Shown: in pieces, positions 21,621 through 30,747 of the stretch
Layout of the letters: each line of letters opens with the position of its first letter
Position numbering within the stretch: position 1 is the stretch's first letter
Program-made: the position numbers and the translations under genes
DNA from: DATARN01 sp036264135
GTDB lineage: Bacteria > Actinomycetota > Acidimicrobiia > Acidimicrobiales > Palsa-688
Assembly (NCBI GenBank): GCA_036264135.1
Contig: DATARN010000219.1
Location: 1-37,119, forward strand
Direction of reading: 5' to 3'
Length of the DNA stretch: 37,119 bases
The notes under the pieces: generated by a model
Databases searched by the model: none
Told to the model about the DNA's origin: nothing
Seen by the model: the letters and a program-made list of their open reading frames with translations, nothing else

Positions 21621-22996
21621 CCCTGCGCTGGCGGATCGCCTCGATCCTGGCGTGTGTGGCCCTGGGTGTCGGCGCCTTCGCCGCCGTGGCGTCGTACCTC
21701 ACCACCGCCACCCAGCTCACCTCGGCGATCGACACCACGCTCAAGAGCCGGGCGGCCGCCGTGAACACCCCGCCGACGGGGACCCCCGACCCTGGCGGCC
21801 GAAACCGGGGTCACGGTGGTCCCGATGGCGCCCCGACTGACGGCAGCGGCTGCGCCACGGCGGGCTCGTATCAGCCGGCCTCGGCCGCCCAGCTGGTGGC
21901 GGACGACGGCACGGTGACGGCGTGTATCGCAGGCGGTCCCGCCCTTCCGGTCACCGCCCAGGACCGGTTCATCCCGTCCGGTATGGTGCGCCTGCGGACG
22001 GTCCGGATCGGCGGTATGCGGTATCGATTGCTCAGCACGCCGGCGGAGGGAGGTGGGACGCTCCAGCTCGCCCGCAGTCTGGCGGAATCAGACGGGGTGC
22101 TCGGCAGTCTGCGGTTGCGACTGGCGGCCCTGGTGGCATTCGCGGCCGCCCTGGCCGCCGGTTTGGGATGGGTCATTGCGACGCGTGTCGCCCGGCCGAT
22201 CATGCGGCTGCGTGACGCCGCCCACCGCATCGCCACCACCCTCGACCTGTCGACCCCGATCGACGTGAGTGCGCCGGGCGAGGTTGGCAGCCTGGCGGCC
22301 AGTTTTTCGACCATGGTCGGCGCCGTCGGCCGGTCGCAGGAACAGCAGCGCCGGCTGGTGTCCGACGCCAGCCACGAAATGCGCACGCCGATGACCAGCC
22401 TGCGGAGCAACGTCGAGGTGCTCGGCCAGATCGAGCGGCTGCCGCCCGCCGAACGCCGCGAGGTGATCGCCGACGTACTGCTCGACATCGACGAGCTGTC
22501 TGCCCTCCTCGGTGAGCTCGTCGATCTGGCGAGCCACCTCGCCGCCGCTGAACCGGTCGAACCCCTCCGCCTCGGCGACCTGGCCCGAGCGGTGGCGGCT
22601 CGCACCGAGCGGCGCGCCGAGCGGGTGGTACGAGTCGTCGATGACACGCCCGAGTACGAGCTGCTGGGCCGGCCCCGGCAGGTCGAGCGGGCCATCAGCA
22701 ACCTGGTCGACAACGCGGTGAAGTACAGCGCGGTCGGTACGCCGATCGAGATCACGATCGAGGGAGCGACGGTCACGGTCGCCGACCGAGGGCGCGGGAT
22801 ACCCGCCAACGACCTCGATCGGATCTTCGACCGCTTCTACCGGGCCGTCGATGTCCGAACCGAGCCCGGCTCCGGCCTCGGCCTGTCCATCGTCGACGAG
22901 ATCGTTCGCAGCCACGGTGGCCACGTCTTCGCCCGCAACCGAGACGGCGGCGGGGCGGCGGTCGGATTTACGCTGAGCTCGACGCCCGCCGTGTGA
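21617..22996 (+). CDS. Membrane sensor histidine kinase (MprB-like)
   Basis: 459 residues from GTG 21617, overlapping the regulator's TGA by 4 nt. TM1 covers about 6-30, TM2 about 170-195, and the 140-residue loop between is extracytoplasmic. The loop has a Gly/Asp/Thr-rich start and two cysteines (in GSGCATAG and VTACIAGG) that could form a disulfide. HAMP follows (RVARPIMRLRDAAHRI), then HisKA with SDASHEMRTPMTSL (His253), and HATPase with NLVDNAVKYS, DRGRGI and GSGLGLSIV. It should phosphorylate Asp57 of the adjacent regulator. The signal is unknown; envelope stress is likely by analogy to MprB. The stop codon (22994-22996) lies at the junction of copies 1 and 2 of a 20-bp tandem repeat, so the last residues SSTPAV come from the repeat. 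Confidence 0.93.
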   Translation: MTLRWRIASILACVALGVGAFAAVASYLTTATQLTSAIDTTLKSRAAAVNTPPTGTPDPGGRNRGHGGPDGAPTDGSGCATAGSYQPASAAQLVADDGTVTACIAGGPALPVTAQDRFIPSGMVRLRTVRIGGMRYRLLSTPAEGGGTLQLARSLAESDGVLGSLRLRLAALVAFAAALAAGLGWVIATRVARPIMRLRDAAHRIATTLDLSTPIDVSAPGEVGSLAASFSTMVGAVGRSQEQQRRLVSDASHEMRTPMTSLRSNVEVLGQIERLPPAERREVIADVLLDIDELSALLGELVDLASHLAAAEPVEPLRLGDLARAVAARTERRAERVVRVVDDTPEYELLGRPRQVERAISNLVDNAVKYSAVGTPIEITIEGATVTVADRGRGIPANDLDRIFDRFYRAVDVRTEPGSGLGLSIVDEIVRSHGGHVFARNRDGGGAAVGFTLSSTPAV

Positions 22997-23074
22997 GCTC
23001 GACGTCCGCCGTGTGAGCTCGACGCCCGCCGGCCGAGCTCGGCGGCCGCCGTTTGGGCTTGACACCGCAGCGGT
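22975..23074 (+). repeat. 20-bp tandem repeat spanning the kinase stop codon
   Basis: Copies start at 22975, 22995, 23015 and 23035, with a decayed fifth at 23055. The unit is GAGCTCGACGCCCGCCGTGT. Copy 2 differs by one base in the core, copy 3 at the last four, copy 4 more. The repeat fills the gap between the convergent kinase and MDR genes and supplies the last kinase codons. Confidence 0.85.
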
Positions 23075-23083
23075 GGCGGAGCA

Positions 23084-24013
23084 CTACTGCCGAATCTGCA
23101 CGACGACCTTGCCGCGGGTGTGTCGGCTGGCGACTCGCCCGAGCGCCTCCCGAACCTGGTCGAAGGGCAGCACGGCCTCGACCTGTGGCCGCAGCCGGCC
23201 GGCGGCGACGAACCGGCTCAACGCCTCCAGCCGTTGGCGGCCCACATAGGCGGCGAACGATTCACTGGTGATGCCGCGCTCCAGCGGTACACGGTCGAAG
23301 GGGGGCACCACGGAGATGACGCGGCCGCCGTCGCGCACCGCGGCGATGGCCTGGTCCTTGGTCTGGCCGCCGGCGAGATCGAACAGCATGTCCACGCCGC
23401 CGGGCGCGGCGGCCAGCACCTGCTGGGCCCAGCCGGCGACGTGGTAGTCGAATACCTCGCTCACGCCCAGAGCCCGCAGATATTCGTGGTTGCGGGGGCT
23501 GGCCACGCCAAAGGGGATGGCGCCCACAGCCACCGCGATCTGGACCGCCAGGCTGCCGACGCCCCCAGCAGCGGCGACGATGAGCACGCGGTCGCCGGCC
23601 TCCAGCCGGCCCCGGTCGATGAGACCTTCATGCGCGGTCCCGCCGGCGATCACCAGGCTGGCGGCCTCCGGGAAGCTCAACCCCTCGGGCATGGGCGCGA
23701 CGCGCCCGACCGACGCCAACGCCGACTCGGCCAACCCGCCGCCATCAGGCCACAGACTGGCGTACACCCGGTCACCGGGTTGCACGTCGGCGCCGTCGGC
23801 CGCCTCTTCCACAATGCCCGCCACTTCGAAGCCCGGGACGAACGGCAAGGTAAGCCACGGGGCACCGCCCCCCACGAATCCGACGTCCCAGGGGCCGACC
23901 CCCACGCCGTGCACCCTGATGAGCACCTGTTCCGCCGCAGGCGTTGGATCGGGCCGTTCTTGCCGCGCGACGCCTTCGATGCCGCCCCATGTGTCCACAA
24001 CCGCTACTCGCAT
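23084..24013 (-). CDS. Zinc-independent MDR-family NADP-dependent oxidoreductase (quinone oxidoreductase-like)
   Basis: 309 residues from ATG 24013, which has GAAGGAGA 8 nt upstream; a start at 24049 would add 12 residues and lacks an SD. The N-terminal GroES-like domain shows VLIRVHGVGVGPWDVGF and VPGFEVAGIVEE; zinc ligands of alcohol dehydrogenases are absent. The Rossmann domain has VLIVAAAGGVGSLAVQIA (about 140-157), as in quinone oxidoreductase-type MDR enzymes. The C-terminal PFDQVREALGRVASRHTRGK followed by VVVQI is typical. It probably reduces quinones or enones with NADPH, soluble in the cytoplasm. It converges on the kinase gene and is divergent from the ABC importer (182 bp apart). 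Substrate unknown. Confidence 0.9.
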   Translation of the reverse strand: MRVAVVDTWGGIEGVARQERPDPTPAAEQVLIRVHGVGVGPWDVGFVGGGAPWLTLPFVPGFEVAGIVEEAADGADVQPGDRVYASLWPDGGGLAESALASVGRVAPMPEGLSFPEAASLVIAGGTAHEGLIDRGRLEAGDRVLIVAAAGGVGSLAVQIAVAVGAIPFGVASPRNHEYLRALGVSEVFDYHVAGWAQQVLAAAPGGVDMLFDLAGGQTKDQAIAAVRDGGRVISVVPPFDRVPLERGITSESFAAYVGRQRLEALSRFVAAGRLRPQVEAVLPFDQVREALGRVASRHTRGKVVVQIRQ

Positions 24014-24195
24014 GGCTGTCGTCTCCTTCGCGCGGGCACGCGTCGACATTCTGTTGCGTGCGAACGCCGGGGCGTGCCACCAACGGTTTGGAGGCCTGCG
24101 ACCGGCCGCCGCCGGCGACCGCCAACGCCGGGTGCGTGAGCCCTCCTCCCCTTCCGGAATGGCTATGTTTGACCCCTAAAGGGGGGTTTGCTCTA

Positions 24196-25785
24196 GTGAC
24201 CCGGAGAGTATTGGCAGTTCTGATGGCTGGGGCCCTCACGCTCGCAGCTTGCAGTTCCTCGAAGTCGTCCTCGCCGGGAGCGACGGGCACATCGGTTGCG
24301 CCCAAGTCCAATCCGGACGCAGTGGTCAAGGTCGCGGCGGGCGAGGACCAGTGGCCGGTCCAGGGGGTGGGCGCCAAGTCGACGACGTTTGCCTACCCCC
24401 TCAACGTCAATGTTTACGACCCGCTCATCTACCTGGGCTCCGACTTCACCCTGCAGCCGGCCCTGGCCACGAGCTGGGAGTTCATGGCTCCCAGCACCTG
24501 GCGATTCCACCTGCGCCAAGGCGTGCTGTTCCAGGACGGTCACCCCTTCACCGCCGACGACGTGGTCTGGACCTGGGGCGTCCGCCAGGTGAAGGGTCAG
24601 ACGCTCACCACGGTCAGCAGCGGCCTCACGCCCGGCTCGGTGAAGAAGGTCGATGACTTCACGGTCGACTTCACCACGACCACCCCGAATCTCCGCCTGC
24701 CGGAGCAGATCGTCCATCCCGAGGGCGCGATCGTGGAGAACGGGAAGGATTTCGACTCCACTCCACCGGTCGGAACCGGGCCGTTCAAGGTTGTCAGCTA
24801 CCAACCCGGCCAGAGCGTCGACCTGATGCGCTACGACGGCTACTGGGGTCAGAAGCCGAAGGTCAAGGAGATGGTGTACCAGTTCCTGCCCGATCCGCAG
24901 ACGCGGGTGCAGGCGTTGAAGGCGGGCACGGTCGACTTCGTGATCGACCTGCCGGCGGCGTCGGTGGCGGACTTCGCCAACAACTCCCAGTACCGGGTGG
25001 TCCGATCGAAGCCGGGCCGCAACCAGTTGATCTACGTGAACAAGCAGGGCGTGGCGCCGTTCGACCTGGGCGCCGACCAGGCGGTGCGCAAGGCGGTTTC
25101 GTTGGCCCTGGACCGAAAGACCTACGTCGACACCGTCTTCGAGAGCAACGCCGACCCGGGCCGGTGGATGGCGCCCCAGGCGATCCTCGGTACGTCAGCT
25201 TCGGCCGTGACGCCCATACCCTTCGATACCGCCCAAGCAAAATCCACCCTCACCGCCGACGGTTGGACGCCGGGCAGCGACGGCATCTTCGCCAAAAACG
25301 GGCGCCGGCTGGAACTGACGATCATCGGCTGGGCCGAGGTCACCGACGCCGCCTACCAGGTGATCCAGTCCGACCTCAAGGACGCCGGCATCGCCCTCAA
25401 CATCAAGAAGGCGGCCGACACCCCGACCTACAACAACTACTACGCCGGCAGCCAGTGGGATCTGGATCTGGAAGTGCCCAACCAGAATGACGGCAACCCG
25501 GCCTTCCTCCCCGTGCTGCGCATGTACTCGAACAACAAGGGGACCCAGCGGTTTGCGCCCGGAGCCACCTTCGACGCGGTGGCGGAGCAGGCGCAGACGG
25601 CCATGACCCGGCCTGAGGTCCAGGCGGCCGCCGCCGAGATGATGAAGCAACTCATCGACGAGGACTACATCGTCATCCCTCTGGCGGGCGAATACCGGTT
25701 GTTCGGGATGAAGAGCGGGGTCAACCTGACCGACCCGCACCCATCCCAGACCAACCAGCTCTGGATCAGCGTGTCAAAGACGTAA
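24196..25785 (+). CDS. Peptide-type ABC transporter substrate-binding lipoprotein (SBP_bac_5)
   Basis: 529 residues from GTG 24196. A textbook lipoprotein signal follows the start: RR, a hydrophobic core LAVLMAGALT, and lipobox LAAC with Cys19. The mature protein has the family-5 solute-binding pattern: YDPLIYLGSDFTLQPALATS, WRFHLRQGVLFQDGHPFTADDVVW, and GTGPFKVVSYQPGQSVDLMRYDGYW. This class binds di/oligopeptides, nickel chelates or other amides outside the membrane. It heads a four-gene operon; the permease starts 3 bp after its stop. The frame is open to 23944, but upstream residues have no signal peptide. A GC-rich hairpin-like stretch (CCCC-TAAA-GGGG, 24172-24183) lies just before the start and may affect initiation. 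The substrate cannot be assigned. Confidence 0.93.
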   Translation: MTRRVLAVLMAGALTLAACSSSKSSSPGATGTSVAPKSNPDAVVKVAAGEDQWPVQGVGAKSTTFAYPLNVNVYDPLIYLGSDFTLQPALATSWEFMAPSTWRFHLRQGVLFQDGHPFTADDVVWTWGVRQVKGQTLTTVSSGLTPGSVKKVDDFTVDFTTTTPNLRLPEQIVHPEGAIVENGKDFDSTPPVGTGPFKVVSYQPGQSVDLMRYDGYWGQKPKVKEMVYQFLPDPQTRVQALKAGTVDFVIDLPAASVADFANNSQYRVVRSKPGRNQLIYVNKQGVAPFDLGADQAVRKAVSLALDRKTYVDTVFESNADPGRWMAPQAILGTSASAVTPIPFDTAQAKSTLTADGWTPGSDGIFAKNGRRLELTIIGWAEVTDAAYQVIQSDLKDAGIALNIKKAADTPTYNNYYAGSQWDLDLEVPNQNDGNPAFLPVLRMYSNNKGTQRFAPGATFDAVAEQAQTAMTRPEVQAAAAEMMKQLIDEDYIVIPLAGEYRLFGMKSGVNLTDPHPSQTNQLWISVSKT

Positions 25786-25788
25786 CGG

Positions 25789-26733
25789 GTGCGGGCTCAC
25801 CTCGCCCGACGGCTGCTGCTGGCCGTCCCCACCCTGCTGGTGCTGTCATTTTTGATCTTCGCCTTGATCTCGGCCGCTCCCGGTGACCCGGCGACCGAGT
25901 ACGCGCTGCGAACCGTGCCCGGAGGCAACGTCACCCCGGCGCAGGTCGCCCACGCCCGCCACCAACTCGGTCTCGACCGCCCGTTCATCGGGCAGTACAC
26001 CCACTGGGTGGCGGCGGCCGTCCACGGCGACCTGGGCCGATCGTTTTACCGGCAAACCTCGGTCGCCCGAGAGATTCGCGACCGACTGGGCGCCACCGGA
26101 GAACTGGCCGGGGCCGCTTTGCTGATAACCATCGTCCTCGCCATTCCGCTCGGCGTGGCCGGCGCCGCCTTCCACCGGAAGCTCGGCGACCATGTGCTGC
26201 GCGTCTTCTCGCTGCTCGGCGCCTCGACGCCCAGCTTCTTCCTGGCCTACGTCCTCATCATCGTGTTCGCGGTCCATCTCAAGCTGCTGCCCGTTGCCGG
26301 GAGGCAAAGCCTGAACGCCGTGGTCCTGCCCGCGATCACCCTGGCCGTCGGTCCGACCGCCCTCGTCGCCAGGCTGTTGCGTTCCTCCATGTTGGAGGCG
26401 CTGAGCGAGAACTACATCGTGACCGCCTACGGCAAGGGCCTGCGCCGCCTCCGGGTCTTGGTCCGCCATGGCCTGGGCAACGCGGTCATCCCGGTCGTGA
26501 CGGTGTTCGGCTCCATCATCGGCACCTTGCTGGAGGGGGCGATCATCGTCGAGGTGGTGTTCGCCTGGCCCGGGCTCGGCCGCCTGGTCTTCGAAGCGAT
26601 TTCCGAACGCGACTACCCGCTGGTCGAAGGGCTGGTTCTCTTCGCCGGGGTGGTGTATGTGGTGGTGAACCTCCTGGTGGATCTGTCGTATGCCGCGCTC
26701 GATCCTCGGATATCGGCGGCGTCGTCGCTGTGA
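25789..26733 (+). CDS. ABC transporter permease, DppB/OppB type
   Basis: 314 residues from GTG 25789, 3 bp after the lipoprotein gene. The N-terminus LARRLLLAVPTLLVLSFLIF with SAAPGDPA is the standard DppB opening. Six membrane segments are seen, and the EAA coupling loop reads ENYIVTAYGKGLRRLRVLVRH then GLGNAVIPV, which contacts the ATPase. VVFAWPGLGRLVFEAISERDYP closes the protein. With the DppC partner it forms the transmembrane channel. The stop overlaps the next gene's GTG by 4 nt (GTGA). Confidence 0.94.
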   Translation: MRAHLARRLLLAVPTLLVLSFLIFALISAAPGDPATEYALRTVPGGNVTPAQVAHARHQLGLDRPFIGQYTHWVAAAVHGDLGRSFYRQTSVAREIRDRLGATGELAGAALLITIVLAIPLGVAGAAFHRKLGDHVLRVFSLLGASTPSFFLAYVLIIVFAVHLKLLPVAGRQSLNAVVLPAITLAVGPTALVARLLRSSMLEALSENYIVTAYGKGLRRLRVLVRHGLGNAVIPVVTVFGSIIGTLLEGAIIVEVVFAWPGLGRLVFEAISERDYPLVEGLVLFAGVVYVVVNLLVDLSYAALDPRISAASSL

Positions 26734-27686
26734 GCATCACCAGCAGCGAAGCCACCCTCGGCGCAGCGTCGCCCGATCTGACGCTGGTATCCGCCCGACG
26801 CCGAGGCCTTCGCCGCTTCCTGCGCGACCGATCGGCGGTCGCGGGCGCGGCCGTGCTGGCGATTGTGATCGTCGTCGCGGCGTTCGCCCCCCGGTTGGCG
26901 CCATACGATCCGACGCGGGTGTCATTCGGGCATCGCTTTTCCCCCATAAGTGCTCACCATTGGCTCGGCACGGACAACCTGGGTCGCGACGAGTTCTCCC
27001 GGCTTCTGTACGGAGCCCGGCTGTCGTTGATCATGGCCGTGGCCGCCATGGCCGGCATCACCGTGCTCGGCGTGGTGCTCGGTCTGGCCGCGGGCTCGTT
27101 CGGGGGTCTGATCGACCGGATTGTGATGCGCATCGTCGACGTCGTCATGGCGTTGCCAACGCTGGTGATCGCCCTCGTTGTCGTCGGCATCCTCGGACAG
27201 GGTCTGCTCAACGTCGTGATTGCCTTGGCTCTGGTGGGGTGGCCCGGCTACGCCCGGCTGGTGCGGGGCATGGCGATCAGCCTGAATCGGCGGGAGTTCG
27301 TGGAGGCGGCCCGTAGCCTGGGCGCCAGCCGCCGGCGGATTGCGGTGCGGGAAATAGCCCCCAACGTGCTCGGGACGGTGATCGTGCTGAGCACGTTGGA
27401 CCTGGGTCGCACCCTCCTCGCGGTATCGGGCCTTTCGTTCCTGGGCTTCGGCGTGACGGAGCCGACCCCCGAATGGGGGGCAATGCTCGCCGAGGCGCGG
27501 GACTACCTCGACCGGGCCCCGCAATTGCTCATCTATCCCGGCCTGGCCATAACGCTGGTCGTGCTGGCCTTCAACTTGACGGGCGACGGCCTGCGAGATT
27601 CGCTTGACCCTCGGATTTCCGCACTGCCGCGCCATGGCGGCCTTGGCGGTTGGCCACGCCGGTGGCGGCGGGCAACCGATGACTGA
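26730..27686 (+). CDS. ABC transporter permease, DppC/OppC type
   Basis: 318 residues from GTG 26730. A cytosolic N-terminus of about 35 residues leads to TM1, then the DppC signature HHWLGTDNLGRDEFSRLLYGAR. RIVDVVMALPTLVIALV and the EAA loop FVEAARSLGASRRRIAVREI follow, and VSGLSFLGFGVTEPTPEWG and DGLRDSLDPR end the conserved part. An arginine/glycine-rich tail of about 20 residues continues to the stop. The fused ATPase gene starts 8 bp before this stop (ATGACTGA), so translation is coupled. Confidence 0.94.
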   Translation: MSITSSEATLGAASPDLTLVSARRRGLRRFLRDRSAVAGAAVLAIVIVVAAFAPRLAPYDPTRVSFGHRFSPISAHHWLGTDNLGRDEFSRLLYGARLSLIMAVAAMAGITVLGVVLGLAAGSFGGLIDRIVMRIVDVVMALPTLVIALVVVGILGQGLLNVVIALALVGWPGYARLVRGMAISLNRREFVEAARSLGASRRRIAVREIAPNVLGTVIVLSTLDLGRTLLAVSGLSFLGFGVTEPTPEWGAMLAEARDYLDRAPQLLIYPGLAITLVVLAFNLTGDGLRDSLDPRISALPRHGGLGGWPRRWRRATDD

Positions 27687-29739
27687 GGAGGCCAGCGAGG
27701 CGGTCCTGTCCGTGTCGAACCTCGAGGTTGACTTCGCCACGGACGCGGGGCTGGTAAAGGCCGTCGACGGCGTGACCTGGAGCGTCCGCCGAGGCGAGAC
27801 GCTCGGAATCGTGGGTGAGTCGGGGTCCGGCAAAACGGTGTCCGCGTTGGCCGTCATGGGCCTGCTTCCCCCGGCGGCGCGCATTCGCCGAGGCGCCATC
27901 ACCTTCCGCGGCCGCGAACTGCTCCGCCTCGACGCCGCCGCCCGGCGGGCGATGAAGGGCAACGAAATCGCGATGGTGTACCAGGACCCCTTGACCGCCC
28001 TGAACCCCTTGATGAAGGTGGGCCATCAGATCGCCGAGGCCATTCACGCCCACCGGAAGGTCGGTCGTGCCGCCGGGCAGGAACGGGCGGTGGAACTCCT
28101 GGCCGAGGTGGGGATCCCACAAGCCCGCCAGCGCGCCGAGGAATACCCCCATCAGTTTTCCGGGGGAATGCGCCAGCGGGCCATGATCGCAATGGCATTG
28201 GCGCTCGACCCCGCGGTACTGCTGGCCGACGAACCGACCACCGCCCTGGATGTGACCGTGCAGGCCCAGATCATGCAGCTGCTCATGAGGATCCAGCAGG
28301 ATCGGGGAACCGCCATCGTGCTCATCACCCACGATTTGGGACTAGTGGCCGGCCATGCCGACCGAGTGCTGGTCATGTACTCCGGGCGGGTGGCCGAAGT
28401 CGGGCCGGTAGGGGAGATCTTCGCCGCCCCCGAGCACGCCTACACCCTCGGCCTGCTGTCCAGCCTGACCCGCCTCGATCATCGTCGCGGCGCCCGCCTG
28501 ACGACCATCCCCGGTCAACCGCCGAGCCTTATCTCGGTTCCGCCGGGGTGCCCCTTCCATCCCCGCTGCGATTTCGCGTCGGAAACCTGCCGGGTCGAAA
28601 TCCCGGCGCTGGTTAGCGCGGCTCGGAGCGACCACCTGGTCGCCTGTCACCACCGGGATCAGGTCGTCGCGCGCGCGGTGGCAAACCGGGCGGCCACCTC
28701 GCTCCCGTCCGACCTGGACCGCAGCCAGGAGGCACCGGTGTCCGGCCCCCTCCTGGAGGTGGCCAACCTGGTCAAGTGGTTCCCGATCAGCTCGGGCGCA
28801 GTGTTCCCCCGCCACCGTGGCGACGTCCGGGCGGTCGACGGCGTCTCGTTAACGCTGGGAAAAGGGGAGACGGTCGCAGTCGTGGGTGAATCAGGATCCG
28901 GCAAGTCGACACTGGCCCGGACGATCCTTCGGCTGGTCGAGCCGACAGCCGGCACCATCTGGTTCGACGGCCGGGACATCACCGACGCCGGGCGCGACGA
29001 CTTACGCCATGTGCGCCGAGAGATGCAGATTGTGTTCCAGGATCCCTCGGCCAGCCTCAACCCTCGCATGACGGTCCGCACGATCGTGAGCCAGCCATCG
29101 CGGATCCATGGGGTGGCGGGGGAGGACGTCGGCGTCTTGCTGGCGCGGGTTGGGCTGGGCCCCGAATATCAGGCCCGTTATCCCCACGAGCTGTCCGGTG
29201 GCCAGCGGCAGCGCGTCGGTATCGCCCGGGCCATTGCCCTCGGGCCCAAGTTGATCGTCTGCGACGAACCCGTGTCTTCTCTCGACGTGTCCATCCAGTC
29301 CCAGGTGCTGAACCTGCTGGAAGACCTCCGTGATCAACTCGGTCTGGCCTATCTCTTCATCTCCCACGACCTGAGCGTCGTGGGCCACATCGCCCACCGC
29401 GTGGCCGTCATGTACCTGGGGACGGTCGTTGAACTGGCAGATCGCGACGACCTGTTCGAGCGTCCCGCCCATCCCTACACCCAGGCGCTCATTTCGGCCG
29501 TGCCCATTCCCGATCCGGAGATCGAGCGCAATCGGCCGCGGATTCTGCCCACCGGCGATGTGCCGAGCGCAGCCGACCCCCCGAGTGGGTGCCGCTTCCG
29601 GACCCGCTGCCCGAAGGCGGCGTACGAGTTGACCGAATCCGAACGTCAACAATGCCGGGACGAACGCCCCGACCTGGTCGATCGGGGTCAGGGTCATCCC
29701 GTGGCGTGCCACTTCGCGGCCGCTCGAGAAACTCTCTGA
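27679..29739 (+). CDS. Fused double ATPase of a peptide ABC transporter (DppD-DppF fusion)
   Basis: 686 residues from ATG 27679. Two complete ATPase units stand in tandem. Unit 1: Walker A GESGSGKT (Lys52), signature FSGGMRQR, Walker B LLADEPTTALD, switch ITHD. Unit 2: Walker A GESGSGKST (Lys409), signature LSGGQRQR, Walker B IVCDEPVSSLD, switch ISHD. Each ends in an oligopeptide-transporter C-terminal region with conserved cysteines (CPFHPRC...C...ACHH and CRFRTRC...C...ACHF), which in DppD/DppF relatives can bind an iron-sulfur cluster. Fusion gives one polypeptide for both nucleotide sites and is known in actinobacteria and others. The linker (about 330-350) is Ala/Arg-rich. A start at 27604 would overlap the permease gene by 83 bp and adds nothing conserved. 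It powers import by the two permeases upstream. Confidence 0.95.
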   Translation: MTEEASEAVLSVSNLEVDFATDAGLVKAVDGVTWSVRRGETLGIVGESGSGKTVSALAVMGLLPPAARIRRGAITFRGRELLRLDAAARRAMKGNEIAMVYQDPLTALNPLMKVGHQIAEAIHAHRKVGRAAGQERAVELLAEVGIPQARQRAEEYPHQFSGGMRQRAMIAMALALDPAVLLADEPTTALDVTVQAQIMQLLMRIQQDRGTAIVLITHDLGLVAGHADRVLVMYSGRVAEVGPVGEIFAAPEHAYTLGLLSSLTRLDHRRGARLTTIPGQPPSLISVPPGCPFHPRCDFASETCRVEIPALVSAARSDHLVACHHRDQVVARAVANRAATSLPSDLDRSQEAPVSGPLLEVANLVKWFPISSGAVFPRHRGDVRAVDGVSLTLGKGETVAVVGESGSGKSTLARTILRLVEPTAGTIWFDGRDITDAGRDDLRHVRREMQIVFQDPSASLNPRMTVRTIVSQPSRIHGVAGEDVGVLLARVGLGPEYQARYPHELSGGQRQRVGIARAIALGPKLIVCDEPVSSLDVSIQSQVLNLLEDLRDQLGLAYLFISHDLSVVGHIAHRVAVMYLGTVVELADRDDLFERPAHPYTQALISAVPIPDPEIERNRPRILPTGDVPSAADPPSGCRFRTRCPKAAYELTESERQQCRDERPDLVDRGQGHPVACHFAAARETL

Positions 29740-29758
29740 AGCTCACGACCCCGGGCGG

Positions 29759-29774
29759 GGTTGGGGCTCCAACC
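29759..29774. terminator. Hairpin between convergent ATPase and methyltransferase genes
   Basis: GGTTGG-GGCT-CCAACC, preceded by CCCC-GGGC-GGGG (29749-29760), fills the 42-bp gap between stops at 29739 and 29782. It can fold on either strand, so it may end both transcripts; no T run is present. Confidence 0.45.
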
Positions 29775-29781
29775 GTGTGAC

Positions 29782-30672
29782 CTATCGCTCGCTGGGTCGG
29801 GCGACATAGAGGTGACGAGTGGCGCGCAGCCCGACATCGTCGCGGCGAATCACACTTTCGTCGGCCGTGTCGTCAATCAGGAGGTCAAGGGCGCCGAGAT
29901 CGGCGGCATCGGCGAACCCTGCCAGCCGTTCCTGAATGCCCTCCAGATATCGCTGGGTGACGCGACGGGCGGGTGCATCCAACGGTGCGGCAACCACATC
30001 GGTGATGATCGTGTCGGCCACGAGCTCGAACCCGCCGTGACGCAGCATCGCCGGGTAGTCGTCGGATTCGGTGGCTCCCGGCAGACCGGCGCGCATGTCG
30101 GAGAACCACGCCTCCCACGCGGCGTCGAGCCGGTCCCACATACCGGGTCGCCCGAAGTCGGTGGCGACCAGGGGTCGCAACGGGTCGGCTCGCTCAACCA
30201 AGCCGAGAAGACCGGCCGGTTCCAGGAGTCCCCGGATCTGGCGCAGCGCGTCCGCCTCGTTGCCGAGGTGGTGGAGCGCCATGGAGACCCAGGCGACGTC
30301 GGCGTGACCGAGTTTGGCGAGGTCGGCGGGAAACTCGGCCAGACGTGTCTCGACTCGTGACGCCACTCCCAGCCGTTGGGCGCGCGCCTTGGCGCGTTCC
30401 AGCATGGCGGGCGATCCGTCCACCGCGACGACCGTCGCTTCGCCGAACTGCTCCGCCAGCCGGCAACTAGCCACCCCTGGTCCGCAGCCGAGGTCGAGCA
30501 CCCTTCCGACCCGGACACCGCTCTCGGCGCAGGCTGCGGCCAGAACGGAGACGGCGCGGCTCAGCAGGTCGAGGAACACTTCCCCTTCGAGTTCGGTGTG
30601 GGTGGCGATCTCGGGGGAATCGAAGGCGTGGTGGTCGAAGGGGCCCGTGCCATGGTGGCTGTGCTCGCTCAT
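29782..30672 (-). CDS. Class I SAM-dependent methyltransferase
   Basis: 296 residues. The SAM-binding motif I is VLDLGCGPGVASCRLAE (about 58-74), with acidic motif II VVAVDGSPAMLERAK and motif IV-like DVAWVSMALHHLGN. The N-terminus HSHHGTGPFDHHAF is histidine-rich and might bind metal (inference). A C-terminal insert (YLEGIQERLAGFADAADLGA) differs from small-molecule O-methyltransferases, so the substrate is unknown. ATG 30672 has TAAGTT 6 nt upstream, fitting a leaderless start. The gene diverges from a PCMT-like gene with 75 bp between the starts, so they may share control. Confidence 0.82.
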   Translation of the reverse strand: MSEHSHHGTGPFDHHAFDSPEIATHTELEGEVFLDLLSRAVSVLAAACAESGVRVGRVLDLGCGPGVASCRLAEQFGEATVVAVDGSPAMLERAKARAQRLGVASRVETRLAEFPADLAKLGHADVAWVSMALHHLGNEADALRQIRGLLEPAGLLGLVERADPLRPLVATDFGRPGMWDRLDAAWEAWFSDMRAGLPGATESDDYPAMLRHGGFELVADTIITDVVAAPLDAPARRVTQRYLEGIQERLAGFADAADLGALDLLIDDTADESVIRRDDVGLRATRHLYVARPSER

Positions 30673-30678
30673 TGCGCC

Positions 30679-30684
30679 AACTTA
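30679..30684 (-). promoter_or_regulatory. Candidate leaderless -10 element of the methyltransferase gene
   Basis: TAAGTT on the minus strand, then 6 nt, then ATG 30672. It sits in the 75-bp divergent gap shared with the PCMT-like gene. Confidence 0.45.
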
Positions 30685-30747
30685 CGCGGCCAGTACCGTG
30701 GCCCACGAAGCCTCGTGCCAGCTGAGCCGAAGGAGATCGCAGTCAGC

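Noticed and set aside
24061..24137. Imperfect direct repeat (AACGCCGGG...CGTG) in the gap before the ABC operon
   Set aside because: Short, inexact and GC-only; likely composition bias.
29002..29712. Minus frame opposite the fused ATPase
   Set aside because: Shadow of a clear ATPase gene; no domain or start signal.
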